In this document: in pieces, positions 19,175 to 28,905 of the stretch
Position numbering within the stretch: the first letter of the stretch is position 1
Layout of the letters: every line of letters starts with the position of its first letter
DNA from: Verrucomicrobiota bacterium
GTDB taxonomy: Bacteria > Verrucomicrobiota > Verrucomicrobiia > Limisphaerales > UBA9464
DNA: 55,697 bases
Reading direction: 5' to 3'
NCBI GenBank assembly: GCA_016871615.1
Contig: VHCX01000019.1
Location: 1 to 55,697, forward strand
The notes under the pieces: generated by a model
Seen by the model: only the letters and a program-made list of their open reading frames with translations
Database searches by the model: none
What the model was told of the DNA's origin: nothing
Program-made: the position numbers and the translations under genes

Positions 19175-20809
19175 ATGGCACGCTGGACCCGGATCCTCAC
19201 CCTGACGGTGCTCGTTGTCGCGGGCACGCACCCCGGGTCGCTTTTCGGGGCCGAAGCGGATGCCAAGACGCCGAGGCCCGGTTTCAAGAAAGCCCGGCAG
19301 GCAGCCGACGACGCGGCGGCCGAGTCGCTGTTCACAGGGCCCATCCAGCGCTTCGCCATCACCTTCGTCCCGGCGGAGCTCAACCAACTCCGCGACAACC
19401 CGCGCTCCCCCGTGTCCTGCACGGTCCAGGTGGGCACCCAGCGCTTCGAGAAGGTGCTGGTGCACGTGAAGGGTTCGGCGGGCAGCACGCGCGGCGTGGA
19501 TGACAACCCGGCCCTGACGCTGAACTTCGACAAGCTCGTGCCCGGCCAGCGTTTCAGCGGCCTGGACAAGATCCACCTCAACAACTCCGTCCAGGATCCG
19601 TCCCTGCTGAGCGAGCAGCTGGGCAGGCATCTCTACGAGAAGGTGGGCATTCCCACAGCCCGGGCCACGCAGGCCCTGGTGACCTTCGACGGACGCGACC
19701 TCGGGCCCTACGTGCTCAAGGAGGGCTACAACCGCAGCTTTCTCAGACGTCACTATCCCGACCCCACCGGCAATTTCTACGACGGCGGGTTCGTCCGCGA
19801 CATCGACCAGGACCTCGACCGCGACAGCGGCGACGGTCCGCTCGACTACAAGGACCTCCAGAAGCTCCGCGACGCGGCCAACCTGTCCGACCTGCGACGC
19901 CGCGAGACGGCCCTCGAGGCCATCCTGGATGTCGACCGGTTCATCACCGAGTGCGCGATGCAGGCCCTGCTGGTCGACTGGGATGGCTACGGGCACAACC
20001 GCAACAACTACCGCATCTACTTCGAGCCGCGCACCGGCAAGGCCACCTTCCAGCCGCACGGCATGGACCAGTTGCTCGGCAACATCGGCAAGGACCTCGA
20101 ACTCCCCGGCGGCGGACTGCTGGCCCGGCAGCTCTTCGATGTGCCGCCCTTCCGCGACCGCTTCTTCTCGGAGATCGACCGCCTGTTGAAGGAGGTCTTG
20201 ACCACCCAGGTGCTCGACGCGCACTTCAAGCGGGTGGGCGCCCGACTCATGCCGACCATCCAGTCGCTGCCGAAGGACCAGCGCGAGTGGCGCACCGAGG
20301 CCATCCATGCCTTCCAGGACCGGGCTTTCCGCCGCATCGAGATCGCGAAAGCCCGGCTCGAGTCGCAGCCCAAGCCCATCCGCTTCGAGGTCGGCGGGGT
20401 CACGGCGCTGGCCCGGTGGCAGCCCCGCTACCAACGCGGCCAGGTGAAGATCGAGACGGCCAAGCTCGACGACATCGACACGCTGTACATCCAGGCTCAG
20501 GCTCCGGACTCGGTGGCCTCGTTCCGGGCGATGATCCGCCTGCCGATCGGGAAGTACGAAGTGCGCGGGCGCGTCCGCACCCGGGGCGTCCGGCCCGCCC
20601 CCGACCAACGGTACCCCGGCGGAGCCGCCTTCCGGCTCAGCGGCGGGGACCCGGTGCGGCTCTTCAGCGGCGACACCGGTTGGACCGAGTTCGTCCATCC
20701 CTTCCAGATCCACGACCCCCGCGACCTCGAGATGGTCACCGAGATCCGGGCCCATGCCGGGGAGGTCTGGTTCGACCTCAAGTCGCTGCAGCTCACGAGG
20801 GTGCCCTGA
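19175..20809 (+). CDS. Secreted CotH-kinase family protein
   Basis: About 544 residues from the ATG at 19175; a GTG one codon upstream is possible. The N-terminus is a signal peptide (WTRILTLTVLVVAG...LFGAEA). The core follows CotH: FAITFVPAELNQLRDNP, VLVHVKGSAGSTRGVDDNP, KIHLNNSVQDPSLLSEQLG, YVLKEGYNRSFLRRHY with a candidate ATP-binding Lys, and WDGYGHNRNNYRIYFEP then HGMDQLLG, where the catalytic Asp residues would lie. Relatives are atypical protein kinases, and many bacterial members are secreted with unknown targets. The C-terminal 150 residues look like a beta-rich carbohydrate- or lipid-binding domain. It stands alone after the asd terminator. Confidence 0.85.
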   Translation: MARWTRILTLTVLVVAGTHPGSLFGAEADAKTPRPGFKKARQAADDAAAESLFTGPIQRFAITFVPAELNQLRDNPRSPVSCTVQVGTQRFEKVLVHVKGSAGSTRGVDDNPALTLNFDKLVPGQRFSGLDKIHLNNSVQDPSLLSEQLGRHLYEKVGIPTARATQALVTFDGRDLGPYVLKEGYNRSFLRRHYPDPTGNFYDGGFVRDIDQDLDRDSGDGPLDYKDLQKLRDAANLSDLRRRETALEAILDVDRFITECAMQALLVDWDGYGHNRNNYRIYFEPRTGKATFQPHGMDQLLGNIGKDLELPGGGLLARQLFDVPPFRDRFFSEIDRLLKEVLTTQVLDAHFKRVGARLMPTIQSLPKDQREWRTEAIHAFQDRAFRRIEIAKARLESQPKPIRFEVGGVTALARWQPRYQRGQVKIETAKLDDIDTLYIQAQAPDSVASFRAMIRLPIGKYEVRGRVRTRGVRPAPDQRYPGGAAFRLSGGDPVRLFSGDTGWTEFVHPFQIHDPRDLEMVTEIRAHAGEVWFDLKSLQLTRVP

Positions 20810-20920
20810 TCCCGGGGATCCGGCGAGCGCACGGGTCCATGCCCGGTCCGACCCACCCGGTCCAGCCCGCCTGTCCGCCCGCTTGCCGGGCCGGCCCGTC
20901 GCACCGCACCCTCACGGCCG

Positions 20921-22060
20921 ATGCCGCTCCGCGTCCTGATCGCACCCGACAAGTTCAAGGGCACCCTGACCGCCGCCGAGGCGGCCAAGGCCATCGCGGA
21001 GGGCTGGCGGCGGATCCGCCCGGAAGACTCGCTCACCCTGCTGCCGATCAGCGATGGGGGAGACGGCTTCGGGTCGGTGCTGGCCGGACGCCTCGGGGCC
21101 GGGCGACACACCGTGGAGACCGTCGACGCGGCCCATCGCCCGATCCAGGCCCACTGGTGGTACGACCCGGATTCCGGGCGCGCCCTGATCGAGTCGGCAG
21201 CCATCATCGGATTGGCGTTGTTGCCGGCCGGGCGATTCCACCCCTTCGAACTCGACACCACCGGGCTCGGGGCTGCGCTGGAGGCCGCCCGACAGGCCGG
21301 GGCGCGCGAGATCCTCATGGGCATCGGCGGCAGCGCGACCAATGATGCCGGGTTCGGACTCGCCCGGGCCCTGGGCTGGCGATTCCTGGACCCGGCCGGT
21401 CAATCCATCGAACGCTGGACCGGGCTGGATCGCCTCCACCGCTGGCAGGCTCCGGAATCCCCCTTTCCCGTGCCGGTCACCGTGGCCGTCGACGTGGACA
21501 ACCCCCTGCTCGGTCCCCGGGGCTGCAGTCGGGTCTACGGGCCCCAGAAAGGCCTCCGACCGGAGGATCTTCCGGTCGCCGACGCCGCCCTGGGACGCCT
21601 GGCCGAGGTGGCCGCCAAGACGGTCGGAAGCCGTCTCGACACCCTCCCCGGTTCCGGGGCGGCGGGTGGCTTGGGTTTCGGCCTGCGGCTGTTCTTGGGC
21701 GCCACCCTCGAGTCGGGGTTCGCCATCGTGGCCCGGACCACCGGACTGGTCGCCGAGATCGACCGTGCCGACCTCGTCCTCACGGGCGAAGGTTGCATCG
21801 ATGAGCAGACCCTCATGGGCAAGGGCACCGGCCAGATCGCCCGCCTTTGCCGGGAGCGCGGCAAACCGTGCTGGGGAATGGCGGGCCTGGTTGGAGGGGT
21901 TCCGGGCACGACCGTCACGCCCGATTCCGCGACGGATACTCCGCTTCCGCTGTTTGAGCGCCTCGCAGCGATCGCGCCGGAATTGGCCCCGCCGTCCGAG
22001 GCCCGGGCCCATGCCGCCTACTGGCTGGGCGAACTCGGCGCCCGGATGGCCGCCCATTGA
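20921..22060 (+). CDS. Glycerate kinase (GlxK/GarK family)
   Basis: A 379-residue cytoplasmic enzyme that phosphorylates D-glycerate, giving 2- or 3-phosphoglycerate. Family blocks visible are IAPDKFKGTLTAAEAAKAIAEGW, PISDGGDGF, REILMGIGGSATNDAGFGLARALG, NPLLGPRGCSRVYGPQKG and DLVLTGEGCIDEQTLMGKG. Length is standard. It follows the CotH-kinase gene by about 110 bp without obvious functional linkage. No other glycerate or glyoxylate pathway gene is in the window. Confidence 0.95.
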   Translation: MPLRVLIAPDKFKGTLTAAEAAKAIAEGWRRIRPEDSLTLLPISDGGDGFGSVLAGRLGAGRHTVETVDAAHRPIQAHWWYDPDSGRALIESAAIIGLALLPAGRFHPFELDTTGLGAALEAARQAGAREILMGIGGSATNDAGFGLARALGWRFLDPAGQSIERWTGLDRLHRWQAPESPFPVPVTVAVDVDNPLLGPRGCSRVYGPQKGLRPEDLPVADAALGRLAEVAAKTVGSRLDTLPGSGAAGGLGFGLRLFLGATLESGFAIVARTTGLVAEIDRADLVLTGEGCIDEQTLMGKGTGQIARLCRERGKPCWGMAGLVGGVPGTTVTPDSATDTPLPLFERLAAIAPELAPPSEARAHAAYWLGELGARMAAH

Positions 22061-22210
22061 GATTGCCGCCGCGCAGAGTCGCCGGGGCTTGGAAACACTC
22101 CGTACATCCCACGCCCGGATGAACACGGGCCTGTCGAGCAGGCTCCCTCCCGAACGAGCCGAAATCGAAGGGGGCAGCCGCTATGGCGACGCACCCGACT
22201 GCCTGCCCTG

Positions 22211-22235
22211 GGTCATGTCATTCCGACATGGCCCG
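22211..22235. repeat. 10-bp hairpin downstream of glycerate kinase
   Basis: GGGTCATGTC and GACATGGCCC form a ten-base stem with one G/T wobble and an ATTCC loop, about 150 bases after the glycerate kinase stop and 75 bases before tRNA-Gly. There is no T run. It may be part of a terminator or a stray inverted repeat. Confidence 0.45.
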
Positions 22236-22309
22236 CGGTGCACGCCCGGAATGGCTGAATGCAAGGCTTGAAATCCCCCGGCGGATGGAACAGCTTCCGC
22301 TTGTGGAGT

Positions 22310-22384
22310 GCGGGCGTAGCTCAGCGGTAGAGTACTAGTCTTCCAAACTAGTTGTCACGGGTTCGAATCCCGTCGCCCGCTCCA
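22310..22384 (+). tRNA. tRNA-Gly, anticodon TCC
   Basis: A complete cloverleaf. The acceptor arms GCGGGCG and CGCCCGC pair fully; the D arm is GCTC..GAGT with one wobble; the anticodon stem CTAGT/ACTAG holds loop CTTCCAA, giving anticodon TCC for GGA (and GGG) glycine codons. The variable loop is five bases. The T arm is ACGGG-TTCGAAT-CCCGT. The discriminator T is followed by encoded CCA at 22382-22384. No integrase or duplicated 3' fragment is seen next to it. Confidence 0.98.
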
Positions 22385-22810
22385 CTTTCCACGTTTCCCA
22401 ATGCCTGTCTTTGGCCGGTCTTTGGCCTGTGTTGGCGGGACGTTGGAGCATGGCCCTTGGACGTGTCTTCGGGACACCGATGACCCCAAGGATCCTCGAA
22501 CGCAGAGAACCTCACCGGATTCCTCCGAGCGAATTCGGGGTCCGGGAAACGGGGGTGACGGTGGTCGAAAGTCGCCACGTTGGACATTAGTGAGCAAACC
22601 CTCCGCCCGCGCGACGAGGCCGGGCCGCATGGGGGCTCCTACAGCCCTTCCCCTCCGAGGCCGTGAGGGATCGCGCCGGGCTGTTTCGGGGCACGGGGCG
22701 GTCGCGGGCAGGACCAAACCCGGGCTTCCGGGAGACACCCGCTCGGATGGCACACCGTATGCGTCCAAGCGAGCCACGGTCTCGTCGGCATCCGCGGGGC
22801 CCGTTGTGCC
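22385..22810. other. Intergenic region between tRNA-Gly and the ATP-grasp cluster
   Basis: About 425 bases without a convincing gene. It probably carries the promoter of the five-gene ATP-grasp cluster. A small imperfect hairpin (GTGTC-TTCGG-GACAC) lies near 22470, and there is a short repeat of TCTTTGGCC at about 22410-22428. Open frames crossing it have low-complexity products without family resemblance. Confidence 0.5.
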
Positions 22811-24331
22811 ATGAACTTCTCCCGCTATGACCGGGGCGACTTCTACGACGAGATGATCTCGGCGTCCGGAGACCCCCACCCCGCCTCACGCCTGCTGGCC
22901 CGCGAGATCGAGGGTCTGCCCCAGGGCGAACTCAAGCTTCGCCAGAAGTCGGCCGAGCGGGCGCTGATGCAGGCGGGAATCACCTTCAACGTCTACAGCG
23001 ACAACCGGGGTGTCGAGAAGACCCTGCCCTTCGACCTCATCCCTCGCATCGTTTCCGGCACCGAGTGGACCCGGCTCGAAAAGGGCCTCCAGCAGCGCAT
23101 CCAAGCGTTGAACCTCTTCCTCGACGACCTCTACCACGACCAGAAGATCCTCAAGGACGGGATCATCCCGCGCGAGGTCATCGCCTCCTCGAAGGGCTTC
23201 CGGGAACAGTGCGTGGGCCTCAAGCCGCCGCAGGGCATCTGGTGCCATGTCACCGGCACCGACCTCGTCCGGGACCGCACCGGGCAAATCCTCGTGCTTG
23301 AGGACAACCTGCGTTGCCCATCGGGTGTCTCCTACGTGCTGGAGAACCGGCGCCTGATGAAGAGCCTCTTCCCCGAGGTCTTTTCGGGCGCGCGCATCAA
23401 ACCCGTGTCGAACTACCCGGCCCGCCTGCGCGACATGCTGGAGTTCATCGCGCCGGACGGCGGGACCCAGCCTCGCGTGGTGGTGCTCACGCCCGGCCGG
23501 TACAACTCGGCCTACTTCGAGCATTCGTTCCTCGCGCAGCAGATGGGCGTCCAACTGGTGGAGGGCAGCGACCTGGTGGTCCACGAGGGCTTCGTGTGGA
23601 TGCGCACGACCAGCGGCTTCGAGCGGGTGGACGTGATCTACCGCCGCATCGACGACGATTTCCTCGACCCGAGGGCCTTCCGCCCCGACTCCATGCTCGG
23701 CGTGCCCGGCCTGATGGACGTGTACAAGGCCGGCAACGTGGCCCTGGCCAACGCGCCGGGAACCGGCGTGGCCGACGACAAGGCCGTGTACGCCTACATC
23801 CCCCGGGTGATCCGCTACTACCTGGGCGAGGAGGCGATCATCCCCAACGTGACCACCTACATCTGCTCGGAGGAAAAGGACCTCCGCTACGTGCTCGAGC
23901 ATCTCGGGGAGCTGGTGGTCAAGGCGGCCAACGAGTCGGGCGGCTACGGCATGCTCATCGGTCCGCACGCGTCGCGGGAGCAGATCGAGGAGTTCCGACG
24001 GCTGGTGATCGCCAACCCGCGCAACTATATCGCCCAGCCCACCCTGTCGCTCTCGAGGGTGCCCACGATCTGCGAGACCAACCTCGAGGGGAGGCACGTC
24101 GACCTCCGTCCCTACATCCTCTACGGGCGCGACATCTTCGTGCTGCCCGGCGGCCTGACCCGGGTCGCCCTGCGCAAGGGATCGCTGGTGGTGAATTCGT
24201 CGCAGGGCGGCGGCACCAAGGACACCTGGGTGCTGGCCGAGACGGACGAGGCGGGCGCAGGGCAGCCCGGCTCACCGGGCGGCGGGAGACCTCCGTCGAT
24301 GGTCCTGGCGTCGCCGCTGGGGCCGCACTGA
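22811..24331 (+). CDS. Circularly permuted type 2 ATP-grasp protein
   Basis: A 506-residue enzyme of the DUF404/DUF407 class. It shows the family blocks [64 protein letters not shown] and [34 protein letters not shown]-grasp elements are [18 protein letters not shown] (near residue 370) and, late in the chain, DLRPYILYG and [16 protein letters not shown]. The family is predicted to ligate a carboxylate to an amine with ATP; no substrate is established. It leads a cluster with alpha-E and transglutaminase genes. The last 30 residues after TWVL are a variable Gly/Pro tail. Confidence 0.92.
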   Translation: MNFSRYDRGDFYDEMISASGDPHPASRLLAREIEGLPQGELKLRQKSAERALMQAGITFNVYSDNRGVEKTLPFDLIPRIVSGTEWTRLEKGLQQRIQALNLFLDDLYHDQKILKDGIIPREVIASSKGFREQCVGLKPPQGIWCHVTGTDLVRDRTGQILVLEDNLRCPSGVSYVLENRRLMKSLFPEVFSGARIKPVSNYPARLRDMLEFIAPDGGTQPRVVVLTPGRYNSAYFEHSFLAQQMGVQLVEGSDLVVHEGFVWMRTTSGFERVDVIYRRIDDDFLDPRAFRPDSMLGVPGLMDVYKAGNVALANAPGTGVADDKAVYAYIPRVIRYYLGEEAIIPNVTTYICSEEKDLRYVLEHLGELVVKAANESGGYGMLIGPHASREQIEEFRRLVIANPRNYIAQPTLSLSRVPTICETNLEGRHVDLRPYILYGRDIFVLPGGLTRVALRKGSLVVNSSQGGGTKDTWVLAETDEAGAGQPGSPGGGRPPSMVLASPLGPH

Positions 24332-24414
24332 CATGGCACGCCCTCAGGCCCAAACCCCAACGCCCGAGCCAGCGATCCCTTGAACCCCCAACGCATCCCG
24401 CACCCCAAACCGCC

Positions 24415-25401
24415 ATGCTGAGCCGCGTCGCTGATTCGCTCTACTGGATGAGCCGCTACGTCGAACGGGCCGAGAACGTGTCCCGCATCATCGACGTCAA
24501 CCTCAACCTGATGCTCGACAACCCGGTCGGCGGGGAGCAGCAGTGGCAGCCGCTCATCGATACCCTGGCCGACCATCAGGCCTTCGCGGACCGGGGCGTG
24601 GTGGCCGACTCGGAGACCACCATCCGTTTCCTGAGCTTCGACCCCGGCAACGGCAACTCCATCCTCTCCTGCCTCGGCGCGGCCCGCGAGAATGCGCGCT
24701 CGATCCGCGAGATCATCTCCTCGGAGATGTGGGAGCAGCTCAACAGCTTCTACCTCCGCCTCCAGGACCAAGCGGCGCAGGCCGAACGCGGCGAGGAGAC
24801 CCCTCTGGCCTTCTACGCCGAGGTCAAGCAGGCCTGCCACCTCTTCAGCGGCATCACGGGCGCCACGATGACCCGCAACGAGGCGTGGCATTTCATCGAG
24901 CTGGGCCGCCTCATCGAACGGGCCGACAAGACCTCGCGCATCCTCGACGTGAAGTACTACATCCCGGTCGGGTCGAGCGTGGAGACGGCCGGCCTGGACG
25001 ACATCCACTGGGCGGCCGTGCTGCGCAGCGCCAGCGCCTTCGAGATGTACCGCAAGCGCCATGGACGGATCCGTCCCGACGGGATCATCGAGTTCCTGCT
25101 GCTGGACGCCGACTTCCCCCGCAGCGTTCGCCACTGCCTCGACGGCGCCCGCAGCTCCCTGCACCACATCACCGGCACGCCCCTGGGCACCTTCCGCAAC
25201 CCTTCCGAGAAGCTCCTCGGGCAACTGTGCTCCGACCTCGCCTTCACCCAGGCGGACGAGATCGAGGACGAGGGCCTCCACGAGTACCTCGACGGCCTGC
25301 AGACGAAGATCAACCAGGTGGGATCCGGGGTCTACGACACCTTCTTCGCGTTCCGGACGCCCACGCTGAGCCGGCGCAACCGCTACAACGAGGCCGACTG
25401 A
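24415..25401 (+). CDS. Alpha-E domain-containing protein
   Basis: A 328-residue all-helical protein of the alpha-E (DUF403) family, beginning MLSRVADSLYWMSRYVERAENVSRI. Other family blocks are RENARSIREIISSEMWEQLN, GATMTRNEAWHFIELGRLIERADKTSRILD and RSVRHCLDGARSSLHHI. The family has many conserved Arg, Glu and His residues but no known biochemistry. It almost always sits beside a circularly permuted ATP-grasp gene, as here, and the two may form one enzyme. The ATG is about 80 bases after the ATP-grasp stop, and 33 bases separate it from the next gene, which implies one transcript. Confidence 0.93.
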   Translation: MLSRVADSLYWMSRYVERAENVSRIIDVNLNLMLDNPVGGEQQWQPLIDTLADHQAFADRGVVADSETTIRFLSFDPGNGNSILSCLGAARENARSIREIISSEMWEQLNSFYLRLQDQAAQAERGEETPLAFYAEVKQACHLFSGITGATMTRNEAWHFIELGRLIERADKTSRILDVKYYIPVGSSVETAGLDDIHWAAVLRSASAFEMYRKRHGRIRPDGIIEFLLLDADFPRSVRHCLDGARSSLHHITGTPLGTFRNPSEKLLGQLCSDLAFTQADEIEDEGLHEYLDGLQTKINQVGSGVYDTFFAFRTPTLSRRNRYNEAD

Positions 25402-25434
25402 CCGGGCACCACCGGTCCTCCCTCGACCCACGCC

Positions 25435-28400
25435 ATGGCCATCCACGTCGCGCTCCACCATCTCACGCACTACCGCTACGACACGCCGGTCGCCCACGGG
25501 CCGCATGTGATCCGGCTGCGGCCGGCGCCCCACAGCCGCACCCGCATCCTGAGCCACTCGCTGCGGATCGGCGGCGGAGACCACTTCATCCACTGGCAGC
25601 AGGACCCGTTCTCCAACTGGAACGCCCGGCTGACCTTCCCGGAGCCGATGGCCGAGCTGCGCGTCGAGGTCGACCTCGTGGCCGAGATGGCGGTCCACAA
25701 CCCGTTCGATTTCTTCCTTGAGCCGGGGGCCACCACCTTCCCCTTCGACCACGAGCCGGCCCTCGCGCGGGATCTCGAGCCGTTTCTCCGGGCCGGTGCC
25801 CCCGACGAGGCGGTCCGCGGCTTCCTCGACCGTCTGTGCCGGGATCTGCTGGGCGGCACGGCATGGCCCCATGCCGGCACGCGGGGGAAGCGGGTGCCCA
25901 CCGTGGACTTCGTTGTGGCCCTGAACCGGCGGGTCCAGGAGGCCGTCCGGTACCAGATCCGCCTCGAACCTGGGGTCCAGTCGCCGGCCCAGACGCTGCG
26001 CCTCGGCTCCGGTTCCTGCCGCGATTCGGCGTGGCTGCTGGTGCACCTGATGCGGCACCTCGGCCTGGCGGCGCGCTTCGTCAGCGGCTACCTCATCCAG
26101 CTGACGCCCGACGTCAAATCCCTCGACGGACCCTCGGGAGCCGAGAGCGACTTCATCGACCTGCACGCCTGGAGCGAGGTGTACCTGCCGGGGGCTGGCT
26201 GGATCGGGCTCGATCCCACCTCGGGGCTGCTGGCCGGAGAAGGCCACATCCCGCTGTCGTGCACGCCCGAGCCCGGATCGGCGGCCCCGGTGACCGGGGC
26301 GGTCGACCCCTGCACCTCGACGCTGGTGCACGAGATGAAGGTGTCGCGGGTGCACGAGAGCCCTCGGGTGACACGGCCCTACACCGAGGACCAATGGCGT
26401 CGGATCCTCGAGGTGGGACGCCAGGTGGACGGGGACCTCGATGGCGGTGATGTGCGGTTGACCCTCGGCGGGGAGCCCACCTTCGTCTCGATGGACGACC
26501 CGCAGGGCGCCGAGTGGAACACGGCGGCGGTGTCGGCACGCAAGCGGGTGCTTTCGGGCGATCTGCTGCGGCGCCTCCAGCGACGCTTCGCCCCCGGGGC
26601 GCTGCTCCACCATGGCCTCGGAAAGTGGTATCCGGGCGAGCAGCTGCCCCGCTGGGCCCTCTCGGCCTTCTGGCGCCGGGACGGCGTCCCGATCTGGCGG
26701 GATCCCTCGCTGATCGCCGACGAGTCCAGGGACTACGGGTACGGCCCCGGGCAGGCGAGGGCCCTGGCGGCCGGCATCGCCCGTCGCCTCGGGGTCGACG
26801 AGGGCCGGATCCTACCGGGCTTCGAGGACGTCTTCTACCTCACTTGGCGCGAACGCCGGCTGCCCAGCAACGTCACCGCCGAGGCCTCGCGCCTGCGGGA
26901 CAAGCTGGAGCGCGAGCGGCTGGCACGGATCTTCCAGCAGGGGATCGGATCGGTGGTGGGCTATGCCCTGCCCCTCGCGGCCGACGGCCCGGGATCGTGG
27001 CGCTCGGGCCCGTGGTTCCTGCGCGACGACGACACGCTGTGGCTCATCCCGGGCGATTCGCCGATGGGCCTGAGGCTGCCGCTCGACTCGATCCCGTGGG
27101 TGTCCGACCGCGACCGCCCCCACGTGATCGCGCCGGATCCGTCGGTCCCGCAGCCGCCCCTGCCCCGGGAGTTCCGGAGGTGGATGGAGGCCCGGGGGCT
27201 TCCGTCCCGGCAGGACGACGGGAGGCCCGGGGCGGCCTACCCTGAGGGGGGCGCCGGCAGGCCCCGTCCGCAGTCGCCGGAGGATCGGCCTCCTGCGCCG
27301 GGCCAGTCGGCCGACTGGATCGTCCGGACGGCCCTGTGCGTCGAGCCCCGGGAGGGACGGCTGCACGTGTTCATGCCGCCGCTGCCCTCCACCGAGAGCT
27401 ATCTCGAATTGGTCGAGGCGATCGAGGCCACGGCCGGCAGCCTCGCGACGCCGGTGATCCTCGAGGGCGAGGCGCCTCCGCGCGACGCGCGCCTCGAACG
27501 GTTGTCCGTGACGCCGGACCCCGGCGTGATCGAGGTGAACATCCACCCCAGCCGCAGCTGGGAAGAACTGGTGGACCGAACCACCGCGATCTACGAGGAG
27601 GCGCGGCAGACGCGCCTGTGCGCCGAGAAGTTCATGCTCGACGGGCGGCACACCGGCACCGGGGGCGGCAACCACATCGTGCTCGGCGGGCAGACGCCGT
27701 CGGACTCGCCCTTCCTGCGTCGGCCGGACCTCCTCCGGTCGCTCCTGGCCTACTGGCAGAACCATCCCTCGCTCAGCTGGGTCTTCAGCGGGCTGTTCAT
27801 CGGGCCCACCAGCCAGGCCCCGAGGATCGACGAGGCCCGGCACGATGCGCTGCACGAACTCGAGGTGGCCTTCCGGCAGGTTCCCCCGCCCGGTGCCCAG
27901 GTGCCGCCGTGGCTGGTGGACCGGCTGTTCCGGAACCTGCTCATCGACTCCAGCGGCAACACCCACCGGGCCGAGTTCAGCATCGACAAGCTCTACTCGC
28001 CCGATGCCGCGTCCGGACGCCTGGGGCTGGTGGAGATGCGGGGCTTCGAGATGCCCCCGGATGCCCGGATGAGCCTGGCCCAACAGCTCCTGATCCGGGC
28101 GCTGGTCGGGCGATTCTGGAAGGAGCCGTACACCCGGGGGCTGGTGCGCTGGGGCAGCGACCTCCACGACCGCTGGATGCTGCCGCACTTCTGCCGCACC
28201 GACTTCGACGAGGTGGTGCGCGACCTGCGCGAGTCGGGCTACCCGTTCGAACCCGCATGGTTCGACCCTCATTTCGAGTTCCGGTTCCCGAGGATCGGCG
28301 ACTTCGCCCAGCGGGATGTCCACGTGGAGCTGCGCACCGCCCTCGAGCCATGGCACGTGCTCGGCGAGGAGCCCGCCGGCGGCGGCACCGTGCGCTACGT

Positions 28401-28824
28401 GGACAGTTCGCTCGAGCGCCTGCAGGTCTTCGCCCGCGGCATGGTCGGCGACCGCTTCGTGCTGGCCTGCAACGGCCATCGGGTGCCGCTGCACCCGACC
28501 GGCACTCCCGGCGACCAGGTCGGCGGGGTGCGCTACCGCGCGTGGCAGCCGCCGCAATGCCTGCAGCCCACCATCGGGGTGCACGCCCCGCTGGTCTTCG
28601 ACCTCGTGGACACCTGGAACCGCCGTTCGCTCGGCGGCTGCACCTACCACGTGGCCCACCCGGGAGGGCGCAACCACGAGACGTTTCCGGTCAACGCCTA
28701 CGAGGCCGAGAGCCGGCGTCTGGCCCGCTTCATGACCCATGGCCACACGCCGGGGCGGGTGGAGGTGCCGCCGGCGGCGCGGCCGGCCGATTTTCCCTTC
28801 ACCCTCGATCTCCGATGCGCCTAA
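25435..28824 (+). CDS. Transglutaminase-like / DUF2126 two-domain protein
   Basis: A 1129-residue protein. Residues 1-90 match the bacterial transglutaminase N-terminal sandwich (HHLTHYRYDTPVAHGPHVIRLRP). The papain-like core follows, with Cys about 195 in LRLGSGSCRDSAW, His about 244 in DLHAWSEVYLPG and Asp about 260 in GWIGLDPTSG, so the triad is complete. From about 340 to the end it is DUF2126: RLTLGGEPTFVSMDDPQG, LDGRHTGTGGGNHIVLGG, GNTHRAEFSIDKLYSP and the end FPFTLDLRCA. The transglutaminase half may cleave or transfer amide bonds. DUF2126 activity is unproven. A Pro/Gly-rich linker lies at about 585-620. Central gene of the cluster. Confidence 0.92.
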   Translation: MAIHVALHHLTHYRYDTPVAHGPHVIRLRPAPHSRTRILSHSLRIGGGDHFIHWQQDPFSNWNARLTFPEPMAELRVEVDLVAEMAVHNPFDFFLEPGATTFPFDHEPALARDLEPFLRAGAPDEAVRGFLDRLCRDLLGGTAWPHAGTRGKRVPTVDFVVALNRRVQEAVRYQIRLEPGVQSPAQTLRLGSGSCRDSAWLLVHLMRHLGLAARFVSGYLIQLTPDVKSLDGPSGAESDFIDLHAWSEVYLPGAGWIGLDPTSGLLAGEGHIPLSCTPEPGSAAPVTGAVDPCTSTLVHEMKVSRVHESPRVTRPYTEDQWRRILEVGRQVDGDLDGGDVRLTLGGEPTFVSMDDPQGAEWNTAAVSARKRVLSGDLLRRLQRRFAPGALLHHGLGKWYPGEQLPRWALSAFWRRDGVPIWRDPSLIADESRDYGYGPGQARALAAGIARRLGVDEGRILPGFEDVFYLTWRERRLPSNVTAEASRLRDKLERERLARIFQQGIGSVVGYALPLAADGPGSWRSGPWFLRDDDTLWLIPGDSPMGLRLPLDSIPWVSDRDRPHVIAPDPSVPQPPLPREFRRWMEARGLPSRQDDGRPGAAYPEGGAGRPRPQSPEDRPPAPGQSADWIVRTALCVEPREGRLHVFMPPLPSTESYLELVEAIEATAGSLATPVILEGEAPPRDARLERLSVTPDPGVIEVNIHPSRSWEELVDRTTAIYEEARQTRLCAEKFMLDGRHTGTGGGNHIVLGGQTPSDSPFLRRPDLLRSLLAYWQNHPSLSWVFSGLFIGPTSQAPRIDEARHDALHELEVAFRQVPPPGAQVPPWLVDRLFRNLLIDSSGNTHRAEFSIDKLYSPDAASGRLGLVEMRGFEMPPDARMSLAQQLLIRALVGRFWKEPYTRGLVRWGSDLHDRWMLPHFCRTDFDEVVRDLRESGYPFEPAWFDPHFEFRFPRIGDFAQRDVHVELRTALEPWHVLGEEPAGGGTVRYVDSSLERLQVFARGMVGDRFVLACNGHRVPLHPTGTPGDQVGGVRYRAWQPPQCLQPTIGVHAPLVFDLVDTWNRRSLGGCTYHVAHPGGRNHETFPVNAYEAESRRLARFMTHGHTPGRVEVPPAARPADFPFTLDLRCA

Positions 28825-28905
28825 CCATTCCCGGACCCCCGGCAACACACGGGGACGTCACCTGACGGCCACGAACCACCCGCCACGTCACGGACCATCG
28901 CCACG

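Noticed and set aside
22348-22587. Minus-strand ORF ending GAGDGIRTRDN across tRNA-Gly
   Set aside because: This peptide is the well-known false translation of the antisense strand of a tRNA gene and its flank; the cloverleaf explains the sequence.
23955-26613. Long minus-strand ORFs opposite the ATP-grasp cluster
   Set aside because: They mirror the plus-strand genes codon for codon (high GC at third positions), show no domains and contradict the clear ATP-grasp, alpha-E and transglutaminase motifs.
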